Assembly: GCF_001411555.2 (NCBI RefSeq)
Contig: NC_049909.1
Coordinates: forward strand, 8,997,485 to 9,061,484
DNA from: Juglans regia
Taxonomy: Eukaryota > Streptophyta > Magnoliopsida > Fagales > Juglandaceae
Direction of reading: 5' to 3'
DNA: 64,000 nucleotides
The notes under the pieces are model-generated. The model did not search any database and was not told the origin of the DNA. It worked only from the letters and a program-made list of their open reading frames with translations. Numbering within the stretch: the first letter of the stretch is position 1; each line of letters starts with the position of its first letter. Positions 24,413 to 36,870 of this stretch are shown piece after piece. Position numbers and translations under genes: made by a program.

Positions 24413-27370
24413 TGCAATGCCCCGGTCCCGCACGGGTCCGAGAGTTACTTCCTATCACTTAAACTCACATTTCAACAATATAAATAGACTCCAAATTCCC
24501 AATATCATATAGCAATTTTGATTCAAACTAATTTCCTCAATATAACCTTCCAAATGCCAAGTCATCATAATACAATAAAATTTCTTAATAAAAATCGCCA
24601 ACACTCATAAAAACTTTCTATACTTAATCCACTATACTTAAATCATCTCACTCAATGCCTCATAATCTTGATCTTTAGCTGAACCATCAAAATATCTGAA
24701 AAATATTGTGGAGATAAGGGGTGAGTTATCAACAACTCAGTAAGTAGAGAACTTATACTAGCATGTAAACATGAGCATTTATAAAGTTCGGTATGTAGAA
24801 CAAAACATTTACTTTCAGAATGCAGAAATAGCATATTTACTTTCAAAATGCATAAACAAAACTTGTACAAAACATTAGAGCAAAACTTTTAGAAAAGCTT
24901 TCTTATTCAAAAATCATTCGGCATATCATAAACTGAGACATCATCTTCATATCATATCGGAACATTGCATAGGGACAAATACCATGTTTAACCCATGTGG
25001 TAGGGTTATAAACCACCATTATACTCGTGGCTAGGCCGTATACCATGTTTCACCCCCGTTGTAGAGTTATAAACCACCATTATACCCATGGCATGCCTTA
25101 ACAGAAACAGAACAGAACAACATTAGAACCAGATCATATTTAGATACATAATTAGAAATTCATGCCCAGGTTTCCAGATGTCACATCATATCAAAACCGA
25201 ATACTGAACAGCTTCAGATCATTTCACATGTTTGAAATAAACATAATCAAAACATCTTCGTTTATTCATAGCAAAAATTTTTAGATTTTCGTGTTCGCTC
25301 TTTTTGCATAGTTCAGAAACATGATGCAAAAAATTAGCTTATGTCTACATCAGTCATGACAGAAATACTTTCTCTTATATAGAATTTATGCATATGCAGA
25401 ACAAACGTCTGAGGTGGTTTTAGATTTCTTTTAAAAAACAAACATGCATATTTTCAAATTCAACCTAATTTCATTTCTTTTATAGAAAACTACTATATGA
25501 ACCCCGCTTACCTGAACTTCTTAGCTTTTCAGAATTACTCCACAACAGTATTGAACAATTGTCAATCATCACCTATAAAAATTCAAGTAACTTAAATAAA
25601 TCTCCAATAAACAGGTATCTCATATTTACACTTGAAGTACCTATTTTAATACCTCAAGAACCTAAAATTTCTCTTAATTCTAAAATATCATCACTTCCAA
25701 AATTCCTTAATATCCACATGACTATTAAATTCATAACATTTCTAAAAATGCATAGTTATATGAGTAATAAATACAACTATACTACAAAATACATTTATGG
25801 TTTAAATATTCCTTATAACCAAAACTGATTAAAGTAGGAGAGCAAATATTTCATTTAATAAAATGAAAGACTAATTAGTTTCTCTTTAAAGAGTTCAAAA
25901 TAAAATCTTACACTACCATGTACTTCTAAAAAAATATATATTAATACTAATAATATATTTCAAATCTTTATTTAAAACAAAACTCATACAAAGTGAGTTT
26001 AATATATAAAATCAAAACATGATCAACTTATAATTATTTTGTTAAAACCATTAGTACACTGACTTAATTTATAAGTCCAAAGAAAAACAAACTTGCAGCC
26101 AACGTAAAAAATCCTCCAAAAATACATATCAACACATTTTTTCAAAAAGGGCAAAAGGGTAACAATACCCCTCTTCTACTAGGTTAACCTAGAAATATAT
26201 AAACTACACTTTAAGACCATTAAAAGAGAACAAAATAACAGGGGAGGCTAAAATGTGGCGGCAGGGGCTTATTGAGTAGAACCGAGATGTGTAAGGAAGA
26301 GGCAGCGTGTGACAGGGATGGACTGGATAGGCAGTGGTGGCGCGGTTGAAGAGCAGGGGAGGGCGTGCGGCAGAGTTGCCAACACTGAGTGGCTGAGCAC
26401 GAGGGAAAAAGAGAGATGAAGCACGGTGAGGACAAAAGTATACGAGAGGAAGGCCGTGGAGTACGTCGTGAACTTATTGAGAGCGAGCGGTGGCTAGAGT
26501 GGCTGAGATGTCCGGTCGGCACTATCTATGCAAGAGGCAATGTCGGGGTAGGGCTGGTGCCGAGGAGTGGCTCTCCTGAGATGACCTGGTGGCTGAAGTA
26601 GCTACTCTGTTTTTGGTGAAGCAAAATAGGGAGGGGGCGTTGCTACGGCTTTCGGTGGTCGTCACAGAGGAGGTTGGGAAAGTGGCTATAACACCCCGAT
26701 CCTGTAGGGGTCCGGAGAGTTAGCTCTTATTATTCGATATCAACTTAAAAATCACAAGAATAAATAATCCAGAAACTCCATAAAATATTCATTTACTCAA
26801 ACCAAATATCTATGTTCCTTCAAATAAATTCTCAATAAGTTGAATTGAAAGTCTCTAAAAGACTCGAAAATATCCTTAACTCATCAAATCAAAATAACTG
26901 AAAATAACCAATTTACTAACTAAGACTCTCAAATAAACTTGTACCCTCAGGCACTTATTCCACTATGATCATCACACCTTACTAAAACTTTCTACTCTTG
27001 TCCTCCAGCTGAACCATTAAAATTATCTGAAAAATATTTGGAGATAAGGGGTGAGTTATCAACTACTCAGTAAGCAAAGAACATATACTAGTGTGTAAAC
27101 ATGAGCATTTACAAAGATCAAAATGCAAAACAGAACATTTCCATTTTCAAAGTGCGGAAGCAGAACATGTTATCAAAATATCAGAGCGAAGATTTATAAA
27201 TAATTTCATTCAAAAATATCATTTGGCATAACATATATGATCATTATCATCATCAGAACATCATATCAGAACAGAGGCCATGTATAACCCCAGTGGTAGG
27301 TTCTGCATCTGCAGATAACCAAGTAGAACATAAATCACTCTGTCACCAAGGTGTGCACTCAAAACAGAGA

Positions 27371-27550
27371 CCACTGCTATAACCCGTGGCAGGGCCGTAT
27401 CCACTATTATTACCCGTTGTTAAGTCATATCCACTATTATTATCCGTAGTTGGGCCGTGTCCACTATTATAACCCGTGGTTGGGCCATATCCACTATTGT
27501 AACCTGTAGTTGGGCCGTATGCCACTATTATCACCCGTGGCAGGGCTGTA
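27371..27550 (-). repeat. Six 30-bp tandem units in LTR
   Basis: Six consecutive 30-bp units starting ccactattat, at 27371, 27401, 27431, 27461, 27491 and 27521. On the minus strand one frame reads as a ten-residue repeat (YGPTTGYNSG-like), but no gene context supports translation. It occupies the LTR position where other copies carry 61-bp or 39-bp units. Confidence 0.95.
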
Positions 27551-28249
27551 ACTGAATAGAGTGAAAACATAATCAAACTCAGAATCAGAGAGTCATGCCA
27601 AAGCTTTTCAAAAATCACGTCTTATCCAAACAGAGTACTGAACAAAATCATATCATCTTCATAATCAAAGCAGATCCAAAGACTATTTACATAATTATGC
27701 ACAAATTTTCATATTCGCTCTTTTTGCATAGGTCAGAAATAGAATGCCAAAAATAAACTCATGTCTACACCAGTCAGGACAAAAATACTTTCTCTTTCAT
27801 CAGAGTTCAATGAGTAATGAAGAACAAATAACTGAGATTATTCTCACATTTCTTCTCAAAACATATAATGCACATTTTCATAAACCAACCTCAGTTCATT
27901 TTTATTTTTATGCAAAGTCTAGTATAGGAACCCCGCTTACCTGAACTTCCTAGCTTTTCCGAAATTTTTTCAAAAATGCCGAACAAATATTAATCGTCAC
28001 CTATAACACAATCTCGTAATTTTCATAAATTTCCAATCGAACACGTATTTCAATATTTAAGCCTAAGATACTAAAATAACCTATTTTAATTCCTCAAAAA
28101 CCTAAATTCACGTAATCCTCAAATATCGTCACATTTCTCAAATCATCAATGGCCAAAAAATTAGTCTAATGAAAACACAAAATCTAAATTATTTACTAAT
28201 GAAATCAAATTATAAAATTTAATACTAGCTAATATAATTATACTAAAAT

Positions 28250-30632
28250 TGTAATACCCGGGCTCTAGGCACAGCCCTTTTGAAGTCAAGCGGATGCACA
28301 AAGCCCAGCCCCAAGCGCATGAGGTGAGACCCGAGCAGCGTTGTTTGGGTGAAGGTAACTTCCTTTTACGCTGCACTGTTCTTCGTCTTCACGGTTACAA
28401 CCACTGCATTGCTTTTCCGCACATCCCTCAAACCGTGCGCACCATTACTCCAGCAGTTGATTTTTTCATCTCCTTTCACGCTCAAGGTTCGGTTTCGCTC
28501 ACTTATACAGGATTCTCTATCGGGTCCTCTCATTGTTTTTCTTCTTCTCCATCTCTTCACTGTGCGCTCGACTCAAGGGTTTGAACTTCAAATTGTGTTT
28601 CCACTGCAGATTTGTTCGGCTTCTTGAACAAAGATTGGTAACTTCTTATTCGGCATCCCCCTCCTTTGTTTTATTTTATTTCTTCTCCTTCCTTCTTCTT
28701 CCGGTTTTACTCGTGCGGGTCTCTTCTATTTTCGGTTTATGCCTTGTTTTGATCACACGCACACACACTCTGCTTTGCTTGTCGTTACGCACACACTCAA
28801 CTTCATAAATCCTTCTTTACGCAGACCACTAGCATTTTCATTATAGTTTTCTGTGACAATATTGGGTGTATACTTCGGAGGTTGCTTGATGTTGAGGAGT
28901 ATGATTTTGGATGGATTTGTGAGACTGTTTTGGATTATTAATTGAGATTATTTGGTGTAAATTGATGGGTGTTTTGAGCTAGTTGTTTTGGATATTTTTA
29001 TGCAAGTCTTGAATTATTGAATGACTAAAATCGTGATGCTTACACTGAAAATTTTTAGTTGAAGGGGTGAAGTTTGGTTTGGTTTATGTTTAAATCATTG
29101 GAGTTGTTGTTGTTGGTTTTGGAAGTGATTATGGTTGGTTCGGCATTAATAAAAGGTGGTTGTTTTGAGTTTTAAATGCGAATGGTTTGAAGAGAGAGTT
29201 GTTCGGGTTTAATTGTTATGATAGTTATTGAGTTGTGAAGGAACTATTTTGATTTATTACTCAATAAATAGTAGCTCACTAGATTGATTATTAAATGTTG
29301 GATATATGTTTTTGTTTAGGTGGTGTTACTACTAGAGTTCCGACTCAAGGTGTTGATAATACGAAGAAGTCAGGTAAGCGGGGTTCATATACTAGTTTTG
29401 CATAAAAGAAATAAAATGAGGTTGACCTTGAAAAATAAGCATGTTTGTTTTTGAAAAGAAATGATCTGAAAACAACCTCAGACGTTTATTCTGCATATGC
29501 ATAAATTCAATATAAGAGAAAGTGTTTTCTGTCATGACTGGTGTAGACATGAGCTAGTTTTGTGCACTTTGTTTCTGAACTATGTAAAAGAGCGAATGTG
29601 AAAATCTAGAAGTTTTGTTATGAACAAATGAGAATATTTTTTTTATGTTTATCTCGAACATGTGAAATGATCTGAAGTTTTTCAGTATTTTGTTTTGATA
29701 TGATGTGTCATCTGAAAACCTTGGCATGAAGTTCTGATTTTGTATATGATTGTGATCCGATTCCGATGATATCTGTTCTGTTTCTGTTAAGGCCTAGCCA
29801 CGGGTATAATGGTGGTTTATAACCCTACCACAGGGGTGAAACATGGAATATGGCCCAGCCACGGGTATAATGGTGGTTTATAACCCTACCACGGGGGTGA
29901 AACATGGAATATGGCCCAGCCACGGGTATAATGGTGGTTTATAACCCTATCACGGGGGTTAAACATGGTATTGTTCCGATGTGATGTTAAGAGATGATTT
30001 AACTATAATGTTTCAGTTTGGAAATGCCAACGGATTTTTTTTTAGAATAAGTTTATTTTTCTGGAAATTTCACTCTAATGCTTTTGTACAAAGTTTTGTT
30101 TCTGCATTCTGAAAGTAAATGTTTTGTTCTGCTTATCAAATGTTATAAATGCTCATGTTTACATACTAGTATATGCTCTCTGCTTGCTGAGTTGTTGATA
30201 ACTCACCCCGTTAATCTTCATAATATTTCAGATGACATCGATGGTTCAGCTGAGGATCAGTATTAGAGTTTATGGAGAAGATTAGCAGTGAATTGTTGTT
30301 GGGTATCTCGTGATATTAGTGTTGATGTTGGAGGTTATTTATTTTTCTTAATTTTGCTTCCATGGATTTAGACGGTTTATGGAGACTTATGTTAATGTTA
30401 TATTATTTCTAGTTGTTATTTGAGACATGAAGAAAAGTTGATTTTATTTGGGTTGTTGGATTGAAAATTGGATAAATGAGTCTATGTGGTTTATTTAATT
30501 TGAAGTATTTACGTTGATTGGAAGTTTAGAAAATATATATATCCTTGATTTTGGAAGTACTCTAGCGTTGTTAGAGTTAATTATCAGGTTTTATGAGCTA
30601 ACTCTCCGTACCCTCGGGGACGGGGCGTTACA
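28250..30632 (+). mobile_element. Solo LTR, third level, complete
   Basis: TGTAATACCCGGGC at 28250 to GGGGCGTTACA at 30632, 2383 bp. TSD AAAAT is exact (28245-28249 and 30633-30637). Layout: C/T-rich first segment (28260-28640), possible donor GGTAAC (28638), mini-exon 29320-29373 (54 nt) between TTTAG and CAG/GTAAGC, 61-bp minisatellite 29791-29968, hairpin 30189-30204, acceptor CAG ending 30231, and an acidic frame ending in TAG at 30266. Joined across the apparent intron, mini-exon and last segment stay in frame. It is the youngest of the three nested LTRs. Confidence 0.92.
29791..29968 (+). repeat. 61-bp minisatellite, about three units
   Basis: Nearly identical 61-bp units (core cagccacgggtataatggtg), about 2.9 copies, between the mini-exon and the hairpin of the third-level LTR. 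Confidence 0.95.
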
Positions 30633-32464
30633 AAAATATTTTAAAATTAAACAACTACAACTTAGATTCATTTTGAAAATTCACTTAATCATATTTAAAA
30701 CTCATATATTTAGTAATTTAACTTCTATCCGTAAATATATATTCTTATACTAAAAATAAAATCCCACACATAGCAGATGTTAAAAACTTGATCAATATAT
30801 ACTCATTCAAGGGCATTTTGGGATAGAAAAATTCATAACCTGCATGGCTCTTTGAGAAAATAACCTAGGATCTAATATTATGTGACAAGGGCCATGCATA
30901 CTGAAAGCTATGTGCAGTGGTGGCTTGGGTGGAAGTCTACGCCGGCACAGTTGGGGGCGGTGGCAGATCACGGTGGTGGGGCACAGAGAGAGAGAGAGAG
31001 ATGAGTGGGAGAAAAACCTCATGTAGAAAAAGAGAGAGAGACGGAGAGAGAGCTTGGCGCAAGAGAGAATGAAGCTCACAGTGAGCTTGAGGTGGCGTGC
31101 GGCAGACCAAAGGGCTAGGCGGAGGTCGACAGTGGTGAGCTCGATGGCTGGGCAGTGATGTTACTTGAGGCTGAGGCAACCGGCGTGGACGAGTTGCTGT
31201 ATGTGGATTGCTCTGCTTTTAGTTGTGAAAAACAGAGGTTCATCGTGTGACTGCAGGTGACTTGGTGGCTTCCTTGCACAGTGGTTACAAGGCTGGATAC
31301 GGTGCTGGCCAGCAGCTGTGGGTGGGTTGTGAAGGAGCTTTGTCAGTGGGGTTGGTTCACGGTGGTCTGGCTTACGATTTTTGCAAGGGTGCACCCTCCA
31401 CGGTTCAGAGTTATGTCGGTTTGGGCTTCCGTGATGGTGTTGGACAGCAAATTGGGGTGCAAGGTTGACTCTATGTGTGGTTGTGCTAGTAGGTATTGGG
31501 AGGCAGCGGAAGTGACTGCATAGAGGTTGTCGAGGGCTTCAGCGCATGAGAGGGATGGCGATGGAGACGGCAGCACTATACATGGGTTTTTCTTCAGGCA
31601 CAAAGGATTAGATATAGGGCAACAAAAAAAAAAAAAAAACAACAAACCCTAGAAGGATGAGAGAGTTAAGTGCATGGCAGGGAGAGTAAAGCCTATAGGA
31701 TTTTCATGGCTTGCGTTGCGTTTTGTTCGAGGCTTTTTCCTTAAAAAAAAATTGGATCTCGATTCATCCTCTAAAAATCTTATAACGTGTCCCACTAATT
31801 TTCGGTCCAATAAAAATTTCACCTAGCCCAACGTATTTAAAGATTTAAACCTACTCGACAAACGCCAAAAGAAATTATTCGACATCCATCAAAAATAAAA
31901 AAATAAAAAAATTGGGCTTGTAGTCTATCCCAACAATAATTGCAAATTTCAAGTGGGTTTTTCATCTGTATATAAAAAAAATTTGGACACGAATTCCTTG
32001 CTTGGCCCGGGTGTTACAGTGGTAGTGTGGTGCTGCGGTGGCGTGGGTCTACGGTGAAACGTTGAACGTAGCTTAGCTTCCTTTTTTTTTTCGGTCCGTC
32101 TAGGTGCAGCGGCGGAGTCATCTTGGGCTATCTTCTATACGTTGTGATAAGGAACTCCACTTCTATATATCTATATGACTAGGAACAATAGAGAAAAAAA
32201 TAAGGGAGAAAAAATGCATAATGGGAAAGTATATCTCCAAATGTAAGTTGTTGCCGTGAATGTCGTGTGGAGATAGGAACGTGCAGGCCATGGAGGAACT
32301 AACGTCAAGAGTTAATCTAGTTGAGGGAGGTTCTACGTGCATGACTAAAAATGTGGTTGAAACCCTAAGAAAAAAAAATAGAAACGAAACGTGTGTGGCA
32401 TGGGGCTTAACAAAACTTGGTTTTGACAAGCTAAAGCAGTCCAAAGCATCTTAGTAGCTTATTC

Positions 32465-32636
32465 TGTGATACCCCATATGATATGGATAAGGGTAGGTGG
32501 TGTATGGGATCCCACATTGCTTGGGAAGGAGAAGTTATTGCTCTTTATAAGGTTCTAGTGGGGCTCCAATTGTATCATTGACTAGTCCTTTTGGAGCATA
32601 GGCCATGTGGTTTGGGCCTTCCATTGGGGCGTTACA
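32465..32636 (+). mobile_element. TRIM-type solo LTR, 172 bp
   Basis: TGTGATACCCC at 32465 to TTGGGGCGTTACA at 32636, with exact TSD TATTC (32460-32464 and 32637-32641). The interior has gggatcccacattgcttggg and ctctttataagg, phrases common in plant TRIM LTRs (family recollection). It sits inside the outer solo LTR. Its last 11 bases equal the 3' terminus of the large gypsy LTRs here. Confidence 0.9.
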
Positions 32637-32944
32637 TATTCGTATTTCCATCAGTCAAAAATATTCTAAATACTACTGGCCTCAACTCATTTTTCAATTA
32701 GCCTAACTCAGTACAAAACTTGTCGGGCCGAAAACTAGATAAAATAAATCATGCTTGGTCCATAAAATATTAGCTAAATTTAACCTAATTAACAATCTCA
32801 GTAAAAACTCATAAATCGCCGAAATAAATTTTTGTGACCCGTAACGTATTCTCAAAACTACTCGTTAAAATTAAAGTGGACTTTTCATCCATATATAAAA
32901 AATTCAGACGCGAGTTTCTTGCTAGGCCCGGGTGTTACAGTTTT

Positions 32945-33327
32945 GAACCCAGTTTGCACATTGGCCTCGCTGGTCCTGGGCCTCCAGGCTATGTGCCTCT
33001 TGAAGGAACCAAGCTTTTTGGATCTATGCTGTTTATCTTTTGGTTTGGATAGGTTTTTTCATTGGACTTTTGATTTGGGTACGCATTTCCTTTTCCTTTC
33101 CTTTTATACATTGCCATTGATGACAATAAAAATAAAAAATAGAATTACTTGTGCAATGTCTAATGATTACTACACTGGTAGTCTGGTACAAAATACAATT
33201 TGCAAGATCACCCCCTTGCTCTCTCTCAATGAAGAACTATTACAAAAGAAAATCATCTCAAGGTTTGGTGAAAGTGGCAGATATATGCATTGAATGATAT
33301 CTATTGCAATTAAATATGCCTCGGTTA
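32945..33327. other. Flank between nested LTRs and host gene (3' side)
   Basis: It contains the right side of the interrupted older sequence, then AT-rich DNA. The transporter's 3' UTR must lie here (minus strand, just below 33328). I could not choose a polyadenylation signal. Confidence 0.4.
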
Positions 33328-36300
33328 TTAATTTGGTTCCATTGATCTATACTTGTAGCGATTGGCCCAGAAAAGATAGTGCAGGAAATTCAATCCGCTC
33401 AATACACACATTAGCCAGTAAAACCTCTCGAGGTGATAGTAATTCAAGTTGCTGCCAAAGAGCCATGGCCTGTGTCGATATGCACCGGTGACATCATTGA
33501 CTATCGATACTAGCACTGAGCTGAGGTAATACCCCATAGCCAGGGAGGCCCAAGAGAGAGCTGTGGCTAAAGATCTCATGCTTGATGGCGCCTCCGTGAA
33601 GAAGAACTCCATCATTCCAGCCAAGGTGAAAAGGTCGGCTGATCCCAAGAACAAGTACTGCAAAGCCACCCAAAGGAATGTTATAGGAAGAGGTTCTGCA
33701 GAATTTAGTAGCTCAGAATCTGTTGCCACCTTCTTTCGCTTCATTTCTACCAGAGCTGCCACTACCATGCCCACCATAGAAAGGACCAGCCCTGTCCCTA
33801 TTCGTTGTAAATGAGTGATACCCATTTCGGTTTTGGTTATTTTTCTTGCAAATGGAAGAATCACACGGCTATAGACTGGTGCAAGAATTATGATGAAGAT
33901 GACAGGGAAAACGGGGAGAGAAGCGGGTGGGACCTTCAAGGAGCCAAGCATGGTGTTCATGGTGGCTGCTTGCTGGACCGAAAAGGTCGAGAGCTGAGCC
34001 AGACAGCAGTTTAGCATCATTGTAGACATGAAAATTGGGAGGATCCTTAGCACTATCTTGACTTCTTCTACTTGCTTTTCGGTGCATTTCAGTATTGAGT
34101 GGTTGCGCTCGTTGTTTGCTGCTCTGTCAAGGAACTTGATGCTTTCTGTTAGACTCTGATTAGGCACCTTTTCATTAGCTTCACTGTCTTCTCCCTCCCT
34201 GGTTTCTGCTGTATAGGATGGACTTTTGCTCATAACAGTATTTTTAGCAATCCAAGCACTGCATGTGTTGTAAACCGCTGCGGTAAGAACCTGTTGGAAA
34301 CAAGTGAAAGAGTTCTCTTTAGCCAACTCCAGCTATTCAACTTGCAGCATGTGTTATATTTTGACCGATAAAAAAAAAGTGTTGTATTTTGCTATTTGTT
34401 AAGGATATAATTTGAATAATTAAATTAACATCTTCACATTAATTCAAGTTTTTGGAACAAATGATGATTAAACATGGCATCACAACATAGGTTTTGAGTT
34501 CAAATCTCAACTCTACATTTCACTACATTAAATTAAAATATTTCACGTGTTGAGCTCATTTATTGATGGGTAGTTTGGACTCCGGGACTATTTATTGAGA
34601 TAAAATGTTAAGATATAAAATAAATAATTAAAATCTATCTTTTCCAGTTTAGATTTTGGGAAGCGACGACACTATTTCACTTTTAGGACAAGCCGCGATT
34701 AAACACTATTTGTATAAATTCTACCTTGAACATTGTTGAGATGGGGCTTCCTGCAGGAACTTTGGTCCTGTAAGTTGGAGAGCCAAGGAGGAAAACAGGG
34801 ATGGAAACCAGAATTGTTGCAGTGGAGATCCCAAAGCCCCACTGCCAGCCCTTGTGATCTTCAATCCATACCACTAAAGTGACAGCAATTAAAGCCCCAC
34901 AGGAAAGGCAAAATACGTAGTAGTTGAAGAAAGATGATCTTTGTTTCCTTCCTTGTGGGGTAGTCTCATCAAACTGCTCAGCCCCATGTGGTGGAAGCGA
35001 ACCTTTTATCCCTCCAACACCCAGCGCCACAAGATAGAGGCCTGCAAACAACATCACTGCTTGTGCACCGCCAACTTCCTGGCATGGACTCTTGATGTTC
35101 ACTGAGATGCAGGGTGGTGGTTTCAAGGATGGAACATGAGCTTGAATTGTAAGTATTAGAAGACCCTGTTTCATTAGTTTGTGAGGACTTGAAAACATGA
35201 TCTTTATTAATGCATGATTTATTCAGCAGAGAGTAAATTTTTCTGTCATTAATTAACTAGTCCGTGACACAAACTTCATCGGATTTCAGTGGATCATGAA
35301 GAGTGTGACACAACAAGATACACTAAAAAGAAGTAGTTGGCATAGAAGAAAGAATTACAAATTAAAAGGATTGCTTATAATAAAATAACTTAGTTTGATA
35401 TAGTACATAAGATATATTATAATCTTATAATATAAAAAACTTTATAATTTGACGCAAGTGTAAAATAATTTTTTCTAATTGTCTTTAGGGAATCAAGCAC
35501 TTCTCTACTCTGAAAGTGACACGTTGCAACCTTGAATTTTAATGAGGCAGGCATTTCTCTTGTTAAATTTGATGGTGAATTTCATTAATTATGCTGATCA
35601 TCTTTGATCAACTGATCACGTGGTATGTCAATAGACTATAGTCCTCCTTCAGTTTAAGGGTTAACGGTTAGCTATGGAAATAGATGTGAAAAGGACACTC
35701 AAATCACACAACTGGCTGCCCTCTGGCATTGATAGGAGATGGGTTTCCTTCCACCAATTGAAATTTCAGAAAGAACTGCTTACAGCCAAGTGTACGTGGG
35801 GTCTAGCCAGGTCACCATAGAGTGTGTAGAGTACTGTGATTGGACAATGCTAGTACAAGAAACCTTATTTTTTTCATTACATATGTCATACATATTTCCT
35901 CTCCCTGAAGAAAGTATATGTTTTCAATTAAAACTTTCATTAGGTGGGGCTAGGACGTTTTGCATTTTTATGGTCACCATCATCTATCATGCTGTACTGT
36001 TTGCACATCATGCCATGCATGGGTGAGTCCTTGTGTGGGTCATCCTCTGGATAACACTCTTGAGATATTCTAATAGCGAGTTCTATCAAGCTGATCATGT
36101 AAATTCTATTGCTGGTGGGAAAGGGATAATTAAAGGCATAAACCTTAATTTGTTGGAAAACTCACCGTAAATTCTATGGCTGCACTTATCAAGTATATGC
36201 GGTAAGTAGTGAAAAATGCATCTGCCAGAAAGGCACCAAGAAGAGCCAGAAGGAAAGCTGTGCCCATGAAATTGGTAACCATGTTGGCAGCGCTGGATGG

Positions 36301-36770
36301 AGAAAAATGCATGAATTTTGACATATACAGCACAAGATTGCTTGCATTGGCCAGATATGCTAGATTCTCCAGTATCTCCACGACTAGATCAGTTGGCATT
36401 ATAAACACTGTTAGTGCTATATGCATGCAATTGTTTAAACACACACACACTTACTTCTCCCCAACTTTGAAGACAATAAAAAAAAAAAGTAGAAAAGGAT
36501 ACAAAAAAGCAGGTTCTTATATATGCTGATGATCCAAAGTTCACTCACTCAAGACAAAGAAAGCAGCAAGCATGCCGCCATGGCGACCTCTTAAGGCGGG
36601 CCTGTTCCTCCAATCTACATAGCCTTCCCATATGTCTAACTGGTGTGCTTCATCCTACCGCGCGCGGTCACCCAGAAGATGTAGAATTTCAAACAGTAAA
36701 GAGAAAATAAAGGAAACAAAGACATACAGAAGGGATAAAAGTAAAAAATTATAGCATAGAACCTCACCAT
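33328..36770 (-). CDS. NRT1/PTR FAMILY 4-type transporter (NPF4.5-like)
   Basis: A proton-coupled major facilitator membrane protein. NPF4 members carry nitrate, abscisic acid or other small solutes; the substrate here is not known. Model: join of 36768-36770, 36549-36654, 36166-36383, 34725-35165 and 33328-34290 on the complement, 576 residues, usual for the family. All four introns (113, 165, 1000 and 434 bp) are GT-AG, with phases 0, 1, 0, 0. The first coding exon holds only the ATG. Motifs: WEGYVDWRNRPALRGRHGGM (residues about 9-28), EILENLAYLANASN replacing the usual ExxER-type motif, GVGGIKGSLPPHGAEQFDE, the FFNYYVFCLSCGAL helix, SIKFLDRAA after the charged central loop, and a C-terminal helix ending near NRYKYRSMEPN. 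Many hydrophobic segments fit twelve helices. No stop or frameshift breaks it, so it looks functional. It is the only intact host gene in the window. NPF4.5 versus another NPF4 member is unsettled. Confidence 0.92.
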
Positions 36771-36856
36771 CGCTTTTCCAACTTCTGCTGATTAGTGGTT
36801 TGAAGGCTGGTTCAAGAACAACTTTTTGATGAAACTGGGAGTTCTTGGTGGATTCA

Positions 36857-36864
36857 TATTTATA
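36857..36864 (-). promoter_or_regulatory. TATA box of the NPF gene
   Basis: Minus-strand CACTATAAATATG contains TATAAATA 87 bp upstream of the ATG (36770). A start about 30 bp downstream would give a short 5' UTR of roughly 55 nt ending in the ATG-only exon. Position and sequence fit a plant core promoter; untested. Confidence 0.6.
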
Positions 36865-36870
36865 GTGTGA

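Larger units (their letters stand above)
26687..32018 (-). mobile_element. Solo LTR, second level (interrupted)
   Basis: Minus-strand LTR inserted in the outer one. It runs from TGTAACACCCGGG at 32018 to GGGTGTTATA at 26687 (terminal CA mutated to TA). TSD is GTGGC (26682-26686) and GTGGT (32019-32023), four of five identical. It is interrupted by a third solo LTR at 28250-30632; without it, length is about 2.94 kb. It contains the 30-bp minisatellite (27371-27550) and a 60-nt mini-exon with donor near 27932. It matches the subfamily of the 5' LTR at 13234-16139. Confidence 0.9.
24413..32939 (-). mobile_element. Solo LTR, outer level (interrupted)
   Basis: Minus-strand LTR from TGTAACACCC at 32939 to GGGGCATTGCA at 24413. 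TSD GTTTT is exact (24408-24412 and 32940-32944). It is split by the second solo LTR at 26687-32018 and by a TRIM at 32465-32636; without insertions it is about 3.0 kb. Landmarks present: the acidic frame (near 24650-24690 inverted, DGSAKDQDYE), the hairpin gagttatcaacaactc (24723-24738), two 61-bp units (about 24986-25096), and the mini-exon with CAG/GTAAGC donor (near 25505). A lone LTR with a matching TSD means the internal region was removed by LTR-LTR recombination. Confidence 0.9.

Noticed and set aside
27371..27550. CRISPR-like array
   Set aside because: Units are contiguous with no unique spacers, in a plant nuclear LTR.
27343..27618. Possible repetitive secreted protein (YGPTTGYNSG units)
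   Set aside because: The 30-bp units happen to be divisible by three; the array is the LTR minisatellite, and homologous arrays have other periods.
35739..36026. 95-codon open frame on the plus strand
   Set aside because: It falls inside the 1-kb third intron of the NPF gene on the opposite strand and shows no domain.
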